Below, piece after piece: positions 1 through 6,389 of a stretch of DNA of 6,405 nt (its first letter is position 1; every line of letters begins with the position of its first letter). The notes beneath the pieces were generated by a model. The model saw nothing but the letters and a program-made list of their open reading frames with translations, made no database searches and was not told the DNA's origin. The DNA is from an uncultured Lachnospiraceae bacterium (lineage in GTDB: Bacteria > Bacillota_A > Clostridia > Lachnospirales > Lachnospiraceae). The position numbers and the translations under genes are program-made. The stretch spans positions 1-6,405 of the forward strand of contig CAMWMM010000298.1 in assembly GCA_947175285.1 (NCBI GenBank). The letters are read 5' to 3'.

Positions 1-582
1 GACTCTTCTTTCCTTGCACGTACAGTGGACGAAAATCTGACAGGGCAGATTATAGAAGAGATATACTGAAGGCGCCTCTCCCATGCGTTAGAACTCTCAG
101 GTTTCCAAAGCGTCTATGATGCGCTGCCGGAAAAAGGGAACACCCTCTTAGTTCGGGAGGTAAATGAAGGTTCCACGGATTTTTCAGGCGGGGAAAAGCA
201 GAAAATGCTCTTTGCAAGGGCGCTGTATCAAAATGCACCGTTAGTCATTCTGGATGAACCTACTGCTGCACTCGACCCTATTGCAGAAAATGAACTTTAT
301 TTAAATTATGGACAATCGATGGAGAATAAAACGAGTATCTATATTTCCCACAGGTTATCCAGCACCAGATTCTGTGACAGAATCCTGCTTTTAGAGCATG
401 GTGAAATCATAGAAGAAGGAACGCATGAAAGCCTGCTTGCAAAAAAAAGCCGCTATGCGGAGTTATTTGAAGTACAGAGCCAGTATTATAAAGATGAAGA
501 TGAAAGAAAGCGCAAAAGCGAACTGATGGGCGATACTTATCAGGCGAAATCCGGTGCGGAAAGAGGTGTATTCGATGAGTAA
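1..582 (+). pseudogene. ABC exporter half-transporter, C-terminal ATPase part, interrupted by in-frame TGA; 5' end outside window
   Basis: This is the 3' part of an ATP-driven membrane exporter subunit; its membrane domain, Walker A and Q-loop lie before the window. Reading frame 1 starts just after where a Q-loop would be (DSSFLARTVDENLTGQ). It meets TGA at 67-69 and then continues in the same frame with convincing family sequence: the C-loop SGGEKQ (184-201), Walker B with the catalytic Glu in VILDEPTAALD (244-276), and the H-loop His in YISHR (349-351). The end is a charged tail closing at TAA 580-582. No ATG, GTG or TTG lies in frame between 70 and 204. A restart at ATG 205 would lose the C-loop, so the piece after the stop cannot be a working ATPase alone. 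A single C-to-T change (CGA to TGA) or a sequencing error would explain it. Family assignment is secure. Whether the stop is real cannot be told from the sequence. Confidence 0.8.
562..566 (+). promoter_or_regulatory. Ribosome-binding site AGAGG that decides the start of the downstream ABC gene
   Basis: AGAGG lies 8 bases before ATG 575, inside the end of the preceding gene. The reading frame is also open from a GTG at 554, but that start would lie upstream of this site and has no comparable site of its own. ATG 575 is therefore preferred. Confidence 0.7.
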
Positions 583-2398
583 AAAAGAATGGAAAGATAT
601 ATTTGCCTTTTTAGGCTCTCTCAAAGATGGGAATATGGATGTATTGATATCACTTGTGCTTTTATCCATTTTTCAGGGGGCACGTCCTTTTATTGCCGTC
701 GTCCTGACCGGTATTTTAGTGGATGCGGCTTATGCAGGCGTTTCTTTTTCAACGCTTCTCACCTATGCAGCTATCGGCGTCGGCGGAACTTTTCTTTGCT
801 CAGCCGCAGAAAGCTTTCTCATTATGTTATTTAACCGAAAGCTGGAGTATATGCAGGAAATACAGGGCTTACCCCTGAATAAAAAAAGCATGGCAATGGA
901 CTATGAGTATCTGGAGGATATGAAAGTAAACGGAATGCGCCAGCGAATCGAAAAATTCGGCGGTTGGAGTCTGATGGCAATCACATTAAGCACTGCAAAT
1001 AAATTAATTAAATCGGCTACAACTGCTCTGGTATCCGTTTTTGTAGTCATTCCCATGTTTCTCCGCAGTTCTCATACAGTATCGGAGGGGTTATTAGGTT
1101 CCTGGCTGATGTCTTTTCTGTTTTTTGCCGTAATTCTGTTTCTTATCTGGCTGGATTTTAAGGCCGGCGGATATTTTGAAAAGAAGGTCTCAGAAGCAAG
1201 AAAGAAGATGTCCGGACATGAAACAAAAAGCACCTATTATCTCGGTCTTTTATCAGGGCATGAGACACAAAAAGATTTAAGAATCTGCAAACAGCAGCCT
1301 CTGTTTGAAAAAGAATTTGAAGAAATCGCACGCCACACGAAACAGACTGTGGATGAAATGGTACATTTTGACGCACTGGATAATTTTACACAGCAAACCG
1401 TATCGTCATTTGCGGGATTTCTTGTATACATTTTTGCAGGAACACTTGCTTACCTGCAAATCATCACAATCGGCGGAGTCGTGACATATGCTTCCAGTAT
1501 CTTAAAATTCACGACTGCCATCGGAGACCTTGCTTACCGGATGAATGAGTTAAAACGGTATACTGCTTTCGCAGACGATTACGTCGAGTATATGAAACTG
1601 CCGCAGCGCAGGCATCAAGGCGCTATCCCCGTAGAAAAACGGCGTGACGGACGCTTTCAGGTGGAATTTGAACATGTATCGTTCCGCTATCCGGGAAGTG
1701 ACACTTATGTATTAAAAGACTTAAACCTCTCCTTTGAAATCGGAGAAAAACTTGCCATTGTGGGGAAAAACGGCTCCGGCAAAACGACATTCATCAAGCT
1801 GCTCTGCCGCCTGTATGATGCAACGGAAGGCTGTATCAAAGTAAACGGCATTGATATACGCAAATACGATTATAAAGAGTACTGCAACTTATTCGCTATC
1901 GTCTTTCAGGATTTTCAGGTATTTTCTTTCCCGCTTGGTGAAAATGTTGCATCCGGTTTCGACGTAGATAAAGAGCGGGCGATTGACGCACTAAACAGAG
2001 CAGGTCTCGGCGAACGCTTCCGTACACTGCCGAACGGACTTGACACAAGTGTCGGAAAAGAATTTGAAGAAAGCGGCGTCTCTTTCTCCGGCGGTGAAAA
2101 ACAGAAAATCGCAATTGCCCGCGCCATTTACAAAGATGCACCGTTTGTCATCATGGATGAACCTACCGCCGCACTTGACCCGGAATCGGAATGCGAAGTA
2201 TACGAAGGCTTCGATAAGATGGTCGGAAATAAAACCGCAATCTATATCTCCCACCGTCTCGCCTCCTGCCGCTTCTGTCAGGATATTCTGGTCTTTGATA
2301 ATGGGCGTGCCGTACAGCGCGGCACGCATGAAGAACTAGAAAAACAGGATGGCTTATATAAACAATTGTGGGATGCACAAGCTCAATATTACGCGTAG
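575..2398 (+). CDS. ABC exporter half-transporter, fused membrane and ATPase domains
   Basis: A 607-aa inner-membrane exporter subunit of the MsbA/LmrA-like type IV fold; the substrate cannot be read from sequence. About six hydrophobic segments lie near residues 23-49, 60-86, 144-164, 173-196, 278-299 and 300-318, followed by a complete nucleotide-binding domain. The motifs are the A-loop Tyr372 (FRYPG), Walker A GKNGSGKT 397-404, Q-loop Gln445, C-loop SGGEKQ 505-510 (Glu where LSGGQ has Gln), Walker B with Asp528 and catalytic Glu529, the D-loop AALD, and H-loop His560. All catalytic residues are present. The start at 575 overlaps the previous gene by 8 bases (ATGAGTAA), so translation is probably coupled. 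The C-loop, Walker B and H-loop regions closely resemble the previous gene, as expected of two subunits of one heterodimer. The protein ends AQAQYYA, and its stop codon lies inside a perfect inverted repeat. With the partner interrupted, it may be unpaired or act as a homodimer (inference). Confidence 0.93.
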   Translation: MSKKEWKDIFAFLGSLKDGNMDVLISLVLLSIFQGARPFIAVVLTGILVDAAYAGVSFSTLLTYAAIGVGGTFLCSAAESFLIMLFNRKLEYMQEIQGLPLNKKSMAMDYEYLEDMKVNGMRQRIEKFGGWSLMAITLSTANKLIKSATTALVSVFVVIPMFLRSSHTVSEGLLGSWLMSFLFFAVILFLIWLDFKAGGYFEKKVSEARKKMSGHETKSTYYLGLLSGHETQKDLRICKQQPLFEKEFEEIARHTKQTVDEMVHFDALDNFTQQTVSSFAGFLVYIFAGTLAYLQIITIGGVVTYASSILKFTTAIGDLAYRMNELKRYTAFADDYVEYMKLPQRRHQGAIPVEKRRDGRFQVEFEHVSFRYPGSDTYVLKDLNLSFEIGEKLAIVGKNGSGKTTFIKLLCRLYDATEGCIKVNGIDIRKYDYKEYCNLFAIVFQDFQVFSFPLGENVASGFDVDKERAIDALNRAGLGERFRTLPNGLDTSVGKEFEESGVSFSGGEKQKIAIARAIYKDAPFVIMDEPTAALDPESECEVYEGFDKMVGNKTAIYISHRLASCRFCQDILVFDNGRAVQRGTHEELEKQDGLYKQLWDAQAQYYA

Positions 2399-2412
2399 CG
2401 TAATATTGAGCT
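2380..2412 (+). repeat. Perfect 15-bp inverted repeat spanning the ABC gene stop codon
   Basis: The left arm AGCTCAATATTACGC (2380-2394) and the right arm GCGTAATATTGAGCT (2398-2412) are exact reverse complements, separated by GTA. The left arm is the last coding part (AQYYA), and TAG 2396-2398 lies in the loop and first arm base. In RNA this would form a strong hairpin over the stop codon. It has no T-run after it, so it is not a terminator by itself. It could protect the mRNA 3' end or be a scar of a template-switch event; both are inferences. Confidence 0.85.
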
Positions 2413-2413
2413 C

Positions 2414-2439
2414 GCGCAGTATTATGCATAGCATATTGG
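2414..2439 (+). repeat. Second, diverged copy of the ABC gene 3' end (AQYYA-stop) in the same frame
   Basis: Codons GCG CAG TAT TAT GCA TAG (2414-2431) repeat GCT CAA TAT TAC GCG TAG (2381-2398). Both read AQYYA-stop, they are in the same frame, and they differ only at third codon positions. The similarity runs on past the stop (TAGC then ATATTG in both), with a 3-base deletion in the second copy. The unit is thus a degenerate tandem copy, and it also keeps a weak palindrome. It most likely comes from the 3' end of a paralogous ABC gene or from an old tandem duplication. Confidence 0.6.
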
Positions 2440-2444
2440 ATGAA

Positions 2445-2474
2445 CTCAGCATTACATGTAATGCTGGGTTTTTT
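2445..2474 (+). terminator. Rho-independent terminator after the ABC operon
   Basis: The 10-bp stem CTCAGCATTA (2445-2454) pairs with TAATGCTGGG (2459-2468), with one T-G pair and a CATG loop. Six T residues follow directly (2469-2474), then a further T-rich stretch. It sits 46 bases after the ABC stop codon and just before the next gene's promoter, so it separates the two transcription units. Confidence 0.9.
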
Positions 2475-2475
2475 C

Positions 2476-2505
2476 TTGTTTTGTTATCACATGTCATGCT
2501 ATACT
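2476..2505 (+). promoter_or_regulatory. SigA-type promoter with extended -10 for the PstS-like gene
   Basis: The -35 is TTGTTT (2476-2481). An 18-base spacer leads to an extended -10, TGC followed by TATACT (2497-2505). The expected transcription start is near 2512. The -35 overlaps the T-rich tail of the preceding terminator. Because transcription would begin after it, an in-frame ATG at 2508 is ruled out as the start of the next gene. Confidence 0.75.
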
Positions 2506-2520
2506 GAATGTTAACAAGAA

Positions 2521-2530
2521 AAGGAAGAGG
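2521..2530 (+). promoter_or_regulatory. Ribosome-binding site of the PstS-like gene
   Basis: AAGGAAGAGG is purine-rich and close to the anti-Shine-Dalgarno complement. It ends 7 bases before ATG 2538 and supports that start over the in-frame ATG at 2508, which lies before it. Confidence 0.75.
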
Positions 2531-2537
2531 TATTCGT

Positions 2538-4082
2538 ATGGTTTATTATATCCTTACATTGGTATTTACGGCACTGGTGACTTTACTGCCCCCACTAATT
2601 CTCGATTCTTTTAATCCGGAACTGTTCGGTGTTTCGATACCTGTTTATGTGAGTGCGCCGCTTTTCTGCTTTTTAATGATGTTTGTCTATGGATATATGG
2701 TTGCTAAAACAACTAACCATAAACCGTCTACCAAAGCAAGGCTTTATGCTCCTCTTGCCACGCCGCTTATCTGGTACTTGTTCAATATGGGAATCTGTAA
2801 TCTATTCAATCAAACCGATGAATGGTCGATTGCACTTCTCGGATTATGGACGCTTCATTCCTTTGGTCTTGTCATTTATGACATACAGATACCCGGATGT
2901 GACATGTGGCATTCCATACTGATTTGGAATCTGCTCTATGACGCTGTCCTGCTTTTAGGATTTACTCTCGGAGAAAGGATCTCCGCAAAAAGGGAAGATG
3001 AACCTCGGATGCCTTTTTCTTATCATAAAAAAGCTGTAACAGCGGCTCTTGTTATTATTGTTTCCCTTTATTCCTTAAGTGAATTTGCACTTTTTAAACA
3101 ACGTGAAAATATTGTGGACTCGGCACATCCTTCCTATAATTTCTATTATGCCGGAGGCTATTCCAGTATTGATTTGCATCCCTATGACGTAAAAAATGAA
3201 GATAATATTCTTGTCACGCTGCAGGAACCTGCCGCTTTCAGCATCACCGATCCGCAGGAAATGCCTATTCTGGATGGAGCGGAAGCCGCCTATCCCGTTT
3301 ATTCCGCCTTTGCCAACGCCTGCTATGTAAATATTGCCGAAATTCAGGAAAAAGCACAGGAATCCAAATCGGATGCCCTCATGCCGATTCAGTTTCAAAA
3401 CACTATCTACGCTTACGAAAAACTATTGTCCGGAGACATTGATATTTTCTTCGGTGCAAGACCTTCCGAAGCACAGTTACAAATGGCTGAAGAGGCAGGC
3501 GTGGAGCTAATAATGACGCCAATCGGGAAAGAAGCATTTGTTTTCTTTGTAAATGAGAATAATCCGGTGGATGCTCTCAGTTCTGAGCAGCTCCGCGATA
3601 TTTACTCCGGCAGAATTACTAATTGGCGCAAGGTCGGAGGCGAGGATCAGAAAATTCTTGCTTTCCAGCGTCCTAAAAATTCCGGTTCCCAGACCATGAT
3701 GGAATATTTTATGGGCAGTACGCATTTGAAAAAACCTCTGCAGGCTGAATCTGTATCGAGTATGGGGGATGTTTCAAGAAAAATAGCTGACTATGAAAAC
3801 AGCACATCCGCTTTAGGCTACAGCTTCCGTTATTATACGACTATTATGATGATGAATTCGGGCGAAGATGTGGACGGCATTAAGCTGCTTGCCGTAGACG
3901 GCGTTTATCCGGATATCGAAACGATTCGCTCCGAAGAATATCCATACACGACACAGCTTTATGCCATTACCACAACAGACCGGATGAATGCCAAAAGCAC
4001 CATTGAACCGTTTCTTGAGTGGATGACCGGCCCGCAGGGGCAGCAAATTGTTTCCGATACCGGATATGTGGCAGTTAATTAG
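2538..4082 (+). CDS. Membrane protein with about six N-terminal helices fused to a PstS-like binding domain
   Basis: This 514-aa protein has two parts. Residues 1 to about 185 carry about six hydrophobic segments; the first is at the N-terminus and the last near 166-185 (AVTAALVIIVSLYSLSEF). From about residue 240 to the end it reads like a PstS-type (phosphate-family) periplasmic-binding-fold domain. Visible features are DGAEAAYPVYSAF at 246 onward where the family has its first ligand loop, GDIDIFFGARP with Asp302 and Arg308, LRDIYSGRITNWRKVGG, then RPKNSGSQT with Arg378 and Ser382-Gly383-Ser384, and a C-terminal FLEWMTGPQGQ...TGYVAVN. In known PstS proteins the matching loops (GST, Asp, R..SGT) bind phosphate; here the first is DGA, so the ligand is uncertain. 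Free PstS is normally a lipoprotein beside pstCAB; none of those is present, and the anchor here is polytopic. It has its own promoter. Its stop overlaps the convergent lipoprotein gene. A role in ligand binding or sensing at the outer membrane face is inferred. Confidence 0.85.
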   Translation: MVYYILTLVFTALVTLLPPLILDSFNPELFGVSIPVYVSAPLFCFLMMFVYGYMVAKTTNHKPSTKARLYAPLATPLIWYLFNMGICNLFNQTDEWSIALLGLWTLHSFGLVIYDIQIPGCDMWHSILIWNLLYDAVLLLGFTLGERISAKREDEPRMPFSYHKKAVTAALVIIVSLYSLSEFALFKQRENIVDSAHPSYNFYYAGGYSSIDLHPYDVKNEDNILVTLQEPAAFSITDPQEMPILDGAEAAYPVYSAFANACYVNIAEIQEKAQESKSDALMPIQFQNTIYAYEKLLSGDIDIFFGARPSEAQLQMAEEAGVELIMTPIGKEAFVFFVNENNPVDALSSEQLRDIYSGRITNWRKVGGEDQKILAFQRPKNSGSQTMMEYFMGSTHLKKPLQAESVSSMGDVSRKIADYENSTSALGYSFRYYTTIMMMNSGEDVDGIKLLAVDGVYPDIETIRSEEYPYTTQLYAITTTDRMNAKSTIEPFLEWMTGPQGQQIVSDTGYVAVN

Positions 4083-6264
4083 TAGAATATTCATGTTGAT
4101 AAAACTCTATCCACCATTTCTCAAAATGACTGCTTCCATCCTCATCCCACACAATCAGAAACTTTGCATTCCCCACATAATCTGCAACCCCTCTCCCATA
4201 GAGATACACGGATGTCTGCAGGGCATATCTGTCCTGATATGGTACGCACTGTACATCGTAAAATCCTCTGTAGTTACTTCCCCCACAACTATAATCCCGC
4301 TCCGAATCAGGCGCTTCAATCACAATTTCATCATTCAGATATTCACAATATGCTATGTAAGTATCCTCCTTTTCACCCTTTGAAATACTAACTGAAATAT
4401 CGCCGTTAACATAGTAATCTCCACTATGTGTTTCAGCAGGTATCTCCATTCTCTCCATAGTTTGATTCTTATATTTCAATATCTGATTATACCAATCTCC
4501 CGAACCTCCGTTTCCCGTTCCTCTTGCACCAAACACAATCTCCGTATTTCCGTCGTTGTCCAAATCGGCGCTGGATACATAGAAGTCGGTACAAAAAGGA
4601 AAATACTTCTCATAAAAACAGTATGTTTTCTCCCCATTCATATAGAAATAGATGCTGCCTGAGCCATAAAAAGATTTCTTTTTAGACGCCTGCATCATAA
4701 TCGCAATATCATTTCGACCGTTTTGGTCAAAATCATCGATTACAAGTCCCCTTAGTTCCATTACCCCGTTCTGAATTACATCATCACGGCATAGCATCTG
4801 AAAATAGCTTTCTGCCTCTGCTTTCTTTATCCCAAACGATTCCGCTGCTTCATAAAAATCCCTCTCGTTCGTCTCGTCCAGCTCTTTGTTCTCTCCGGCA
4901 TTCTCAATTGTAAACTCCGCTGCCAGACGATACTCCTCCAACTCTTTTCCTGTACCCTTAATGATGGTTTTCGTAATACGATACACCCCGTCAGGCAGGA
5001 TACCGTGAAAATACGTCCATTTCACGCCCCAGCCGACCGAAGAATTTCCTGTCAGGCCATAACCGATAGCATTAAATGCCGCGTTATCAATAAGATAATC
5101 TACCTTTCGCCATTCCCCATCCTGCCATACCTGCAGCTTATAGTCATCGCCAAACGTATATTCCTCATTCGTATGATTCGTAAATACCAGATGAGCGCCC
5201 TTTGGTGAAGCGTAAGCTACCTCCATTGTCACCCCTTCAATGATATCCACCTCTTCGGTATCCGTTTCCCCGAAAGATGCCGTCGGAAAGTCCTCAACAA
5301 ACAGGCTGTCTATGGCAAGATAAAGTTCTTCTGTCGTTCCTGCTCCTGTTTCGCGATAACGGACTTTATCAATATATAAATACTCTCCGAGATATTCTAT
5401 CGTCTGCACAAGCTGACCTTCAGAGTCAAAAATCTCCATACGATAAGTGACACTATCGTCTGTATATTGGTATTCATCCTTTTCAATGTCCAGATTAATG
5501 TATTTTATCAGGATATCTGAAAATTGGGACTTAAAAGAATCTGTGTCACTTTTTACTTCCTCCCACGTTTCATCCTTGTATACCGTTATAGAATAACTGT
5601 CATCTATGGAAATTAATATATCATTGGCTTTTTCGGTCAATTCATTTTCATTTGGCTCTCCTTCGGCAGTTTTTACGCCATAGTACGCGATTCCGCTAAA
5701 ACCGTTTTCCGCAAGTTTATCATTATCCCATTCCATATATATTTCATAGATTCTTCCCGATTGTAAAGAAATGGAAAAGTCCGGTGCTGCGATTTCCTCA
5801 ATGCTGTAATGGCATGTTTCTACCGGATTGACTTCCCCGCTGTTTTTGTCCACGTCCGCAATATCCCATGCCGTAAACCCAAGTTTATCGGGAAGTTTTG
5901 TCACCGATACCGTATATGTCTGTATACCGGAGTCATCCTCCGACGGCGCAAGCGCTTCCAAGCGGCTGCTGTCATCCAGTATATATGCACTGTCGGCAAG
6001 GGCACTCGCCGATTCGTCTTCCGATATAAAATAAGTCCAGTTATAGCCACGCGAACGCAGAGAAACAGTCTGTGCTTCATCCGATACGCTTTGAAGTTCC
6101 AAAAACGGCGGTTCTGTGTATATGACGTCCGGCGCTGCACTGTTTGCCTCCGGCTCCGTCAGCGGTTCGCTCATATTTTCCTCTGCCCTGCCGCATCCTC
6201 CAAGAACCAATCCGGTCAATATTCCAAATATGCCGCAATATGTTAAAAATTTATTCTTTTGCAT
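4075..6264 (-). CDS. Large surface lipoprotein with Ig-like domain and FG-GAP-like C-terminal region
   Basis: A 729-aa secreted lipoprotein of unknown function. The N-terminus MQKNKF plus a hydrophobic stretch ends in lipobox LGGC with Cys24, the expected lipid-attachment site. An acidic, Pro/Ser-rich linker follows (about 25-46). A beta-rich region (about 47-200) contains GYNWTYF and GIAYYGVKTAEG. The middle part (about 200-335) is acidic and unassigned. Residues about 340-455 (YKLQVW..GEW...GILPDGVYRITK...AEFTIEN) resemble the Big_14-type bacterial Ig-like domain of Firmicutes. The C-terminal part has two Asp-rich loops, DFDQNGRND (511-519) and DLDNDGNTE (567-575), typical of FG-GAP/VCBS calcium-binding repeats. 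ATG 6264 is chosen because it gives a normal 24-residue lipoprotein signal and lies 3' of the promoter; longer frames begin at or inside the promoter. Binding or adhesion at the cell surface is inferred. No enzyme active site was recognised. Domain names rest on recall, not a search. Confidence 0.88.
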   Translation of the reverse strand: MQKNKFLTYCGIFGILTGLVLGGCGRAEENMSEPLTEPEANSAAPDVIYTEPPFLELQSVSDEAQTVSLRSRGYNWTYFISEDESASALADSAYILDDSSRLEALAPSEDDSGIQTYTVSVTKLPDKLGFTAWDIADVDKNSGEVNPVETCHYSIEEIAAPDFSISLQSGRIYEIYMEWDNDKLAENGFSGIAYYGVKTAEGEPNENELTEKANDILISIDDSYSITVYKDETWEEVKSDTDSFKSQFSDILIKYINLDIEKDEYQYTDDSVTYRMEIFDSEGQLVQTIEYLGEYLYIDKVRYRETGAGTTEELYLAIDSLFVEDFPTASFGETDTEEVDIIEGVTMEVAYASPKGAHLVFTNHTNEEYTFGDDYKLQVWQDGEWRKVDYLIDNAAFNAIGYGLTGNSSVGWGVKWTYFHGILPDGVYRITKTIIKGTGKELEEYRLAAEFTIENAGENKELDETNERDFYEAAESFGIKKAEAESYFQMLCRDDVIQNGVMELRGLVIDDFDQNGRNDIAIMMQASKKKSFYGSGSIYFYMNGEKTYCFYEKYFPFCTDFYVSSADLDNDGNTEIVFGARGTGNGGSGDWYNQILKYKNQTMERMEIPAETHSGDYYVNGDISVSISKGEKEDTYIAYCEYLNDEIVIEAPDSERDYSCGGSNYRGFYDVQCVPYQDRYALQTSVYLYGRGVADYVGNAKFLIVWDEDGSSHFEKWWIEFYQHEYSTN

Positions 6265-6276
6265 TCTAATCACATA

Positions 6277-6283
6277 CCTTTCT
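6277..6283 (-). promoter_or_regulatory. Ribosome-binding site AGAAAGG of the lipoprotein gene
   Basis: On the minus strand AGAAAGG is followed by 12 bases and then ATG 6264. The spacing is longer than usual, which may lower initiation. It is the only good site between the predicted transcription start and the ATG. Confidence 0.55.
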
Positions 6284-6295
6284 TCTGATGAACTC

Positions 6296-6324
6296 ATTAT
6301 AAGTGTTTTTCCAATAAGAATCAA
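6296..6324 (-). promoter_or_regulatory. Strong SigA-type promoter of the lipoprotein gene
   Basis: Read on the minus strand, the -35 is TTGATT (6324-6319), the spacer is exactly 17 bases and contains an A-run, and the -10 is a perfect TATAAT (6301-6296). Transcription should begin near 6289, giving a leader of about 25 bases to ATG 6264. The in-frame TTG at 6324 is the -35 itself and the in-frame ATG at 6297 overlaps the -10, so neither can be the start codon of this transcript. Confidence 0.82.
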
Positions 6325-6389
6325 TCACTCCTTTCTCACGGGAACATATCTTAAAATAAAAGTAAGTTTTTGTAGAAAGGTAAGATTTT

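Noticed and set aside
67..69. TGA reassigned to an amino acid in this organism
   Set aside because: The other genes use TGG for tryptophan throughout and contain no further in-frame TGA, which a recoded genome would use often. The four visible stops are TAA or TAG, so stop usage alone does not settle it, but a local mutation or error is simpler.
2508..2537. ATG 2508 as start of the PstS-like protein (ten more residues)
   Set aside because: It lies three bases after the -10 TATACT and before the predicted transcription start, and it precedes the ribosome-binding site at 2521-2530.
4024..4050. GC-rich hairpin GCCC/GGGC as a terminator for the minus-strand lipoprotein gene
   Set aside because: The stem is only four pairs, there is no T-run after it on the minus strand, and it is coding sequence of the PstS-like gene.
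4048..4383. 111-aa plus-strand open frame across the convergent gene ends
   Set aside because: It overlaps the ends of two well-supported genes in other frames, and its composition looks like a non-coding frame.
5809..6246. 145-aa plus-strand open frame inside the lipoprotein gene
   Set aside because: It runs antisense to a well-supported gene, has Cys- and Arg-rich low-plausibility composition and no ribosome-binding site or family resemblance.
6265..6324. Longer N-terminus of the lipoprotein from TTG 6324 or ATG 6297
   Set aside because: Both codons lie in the promoter elements (-35 and -10). Starting at 6264 gives a normal lipoprotein signal peptide.
6328..6336. AGAAAGGAG on the minus strand, a strong Shine-Dalgarno-like motif
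   Set aside because: It lies upstream of the lipoprotein promoter and has no suitable start codon at normal distance; a TTG only three bases on is the -35 element. Probably chance or a relic.
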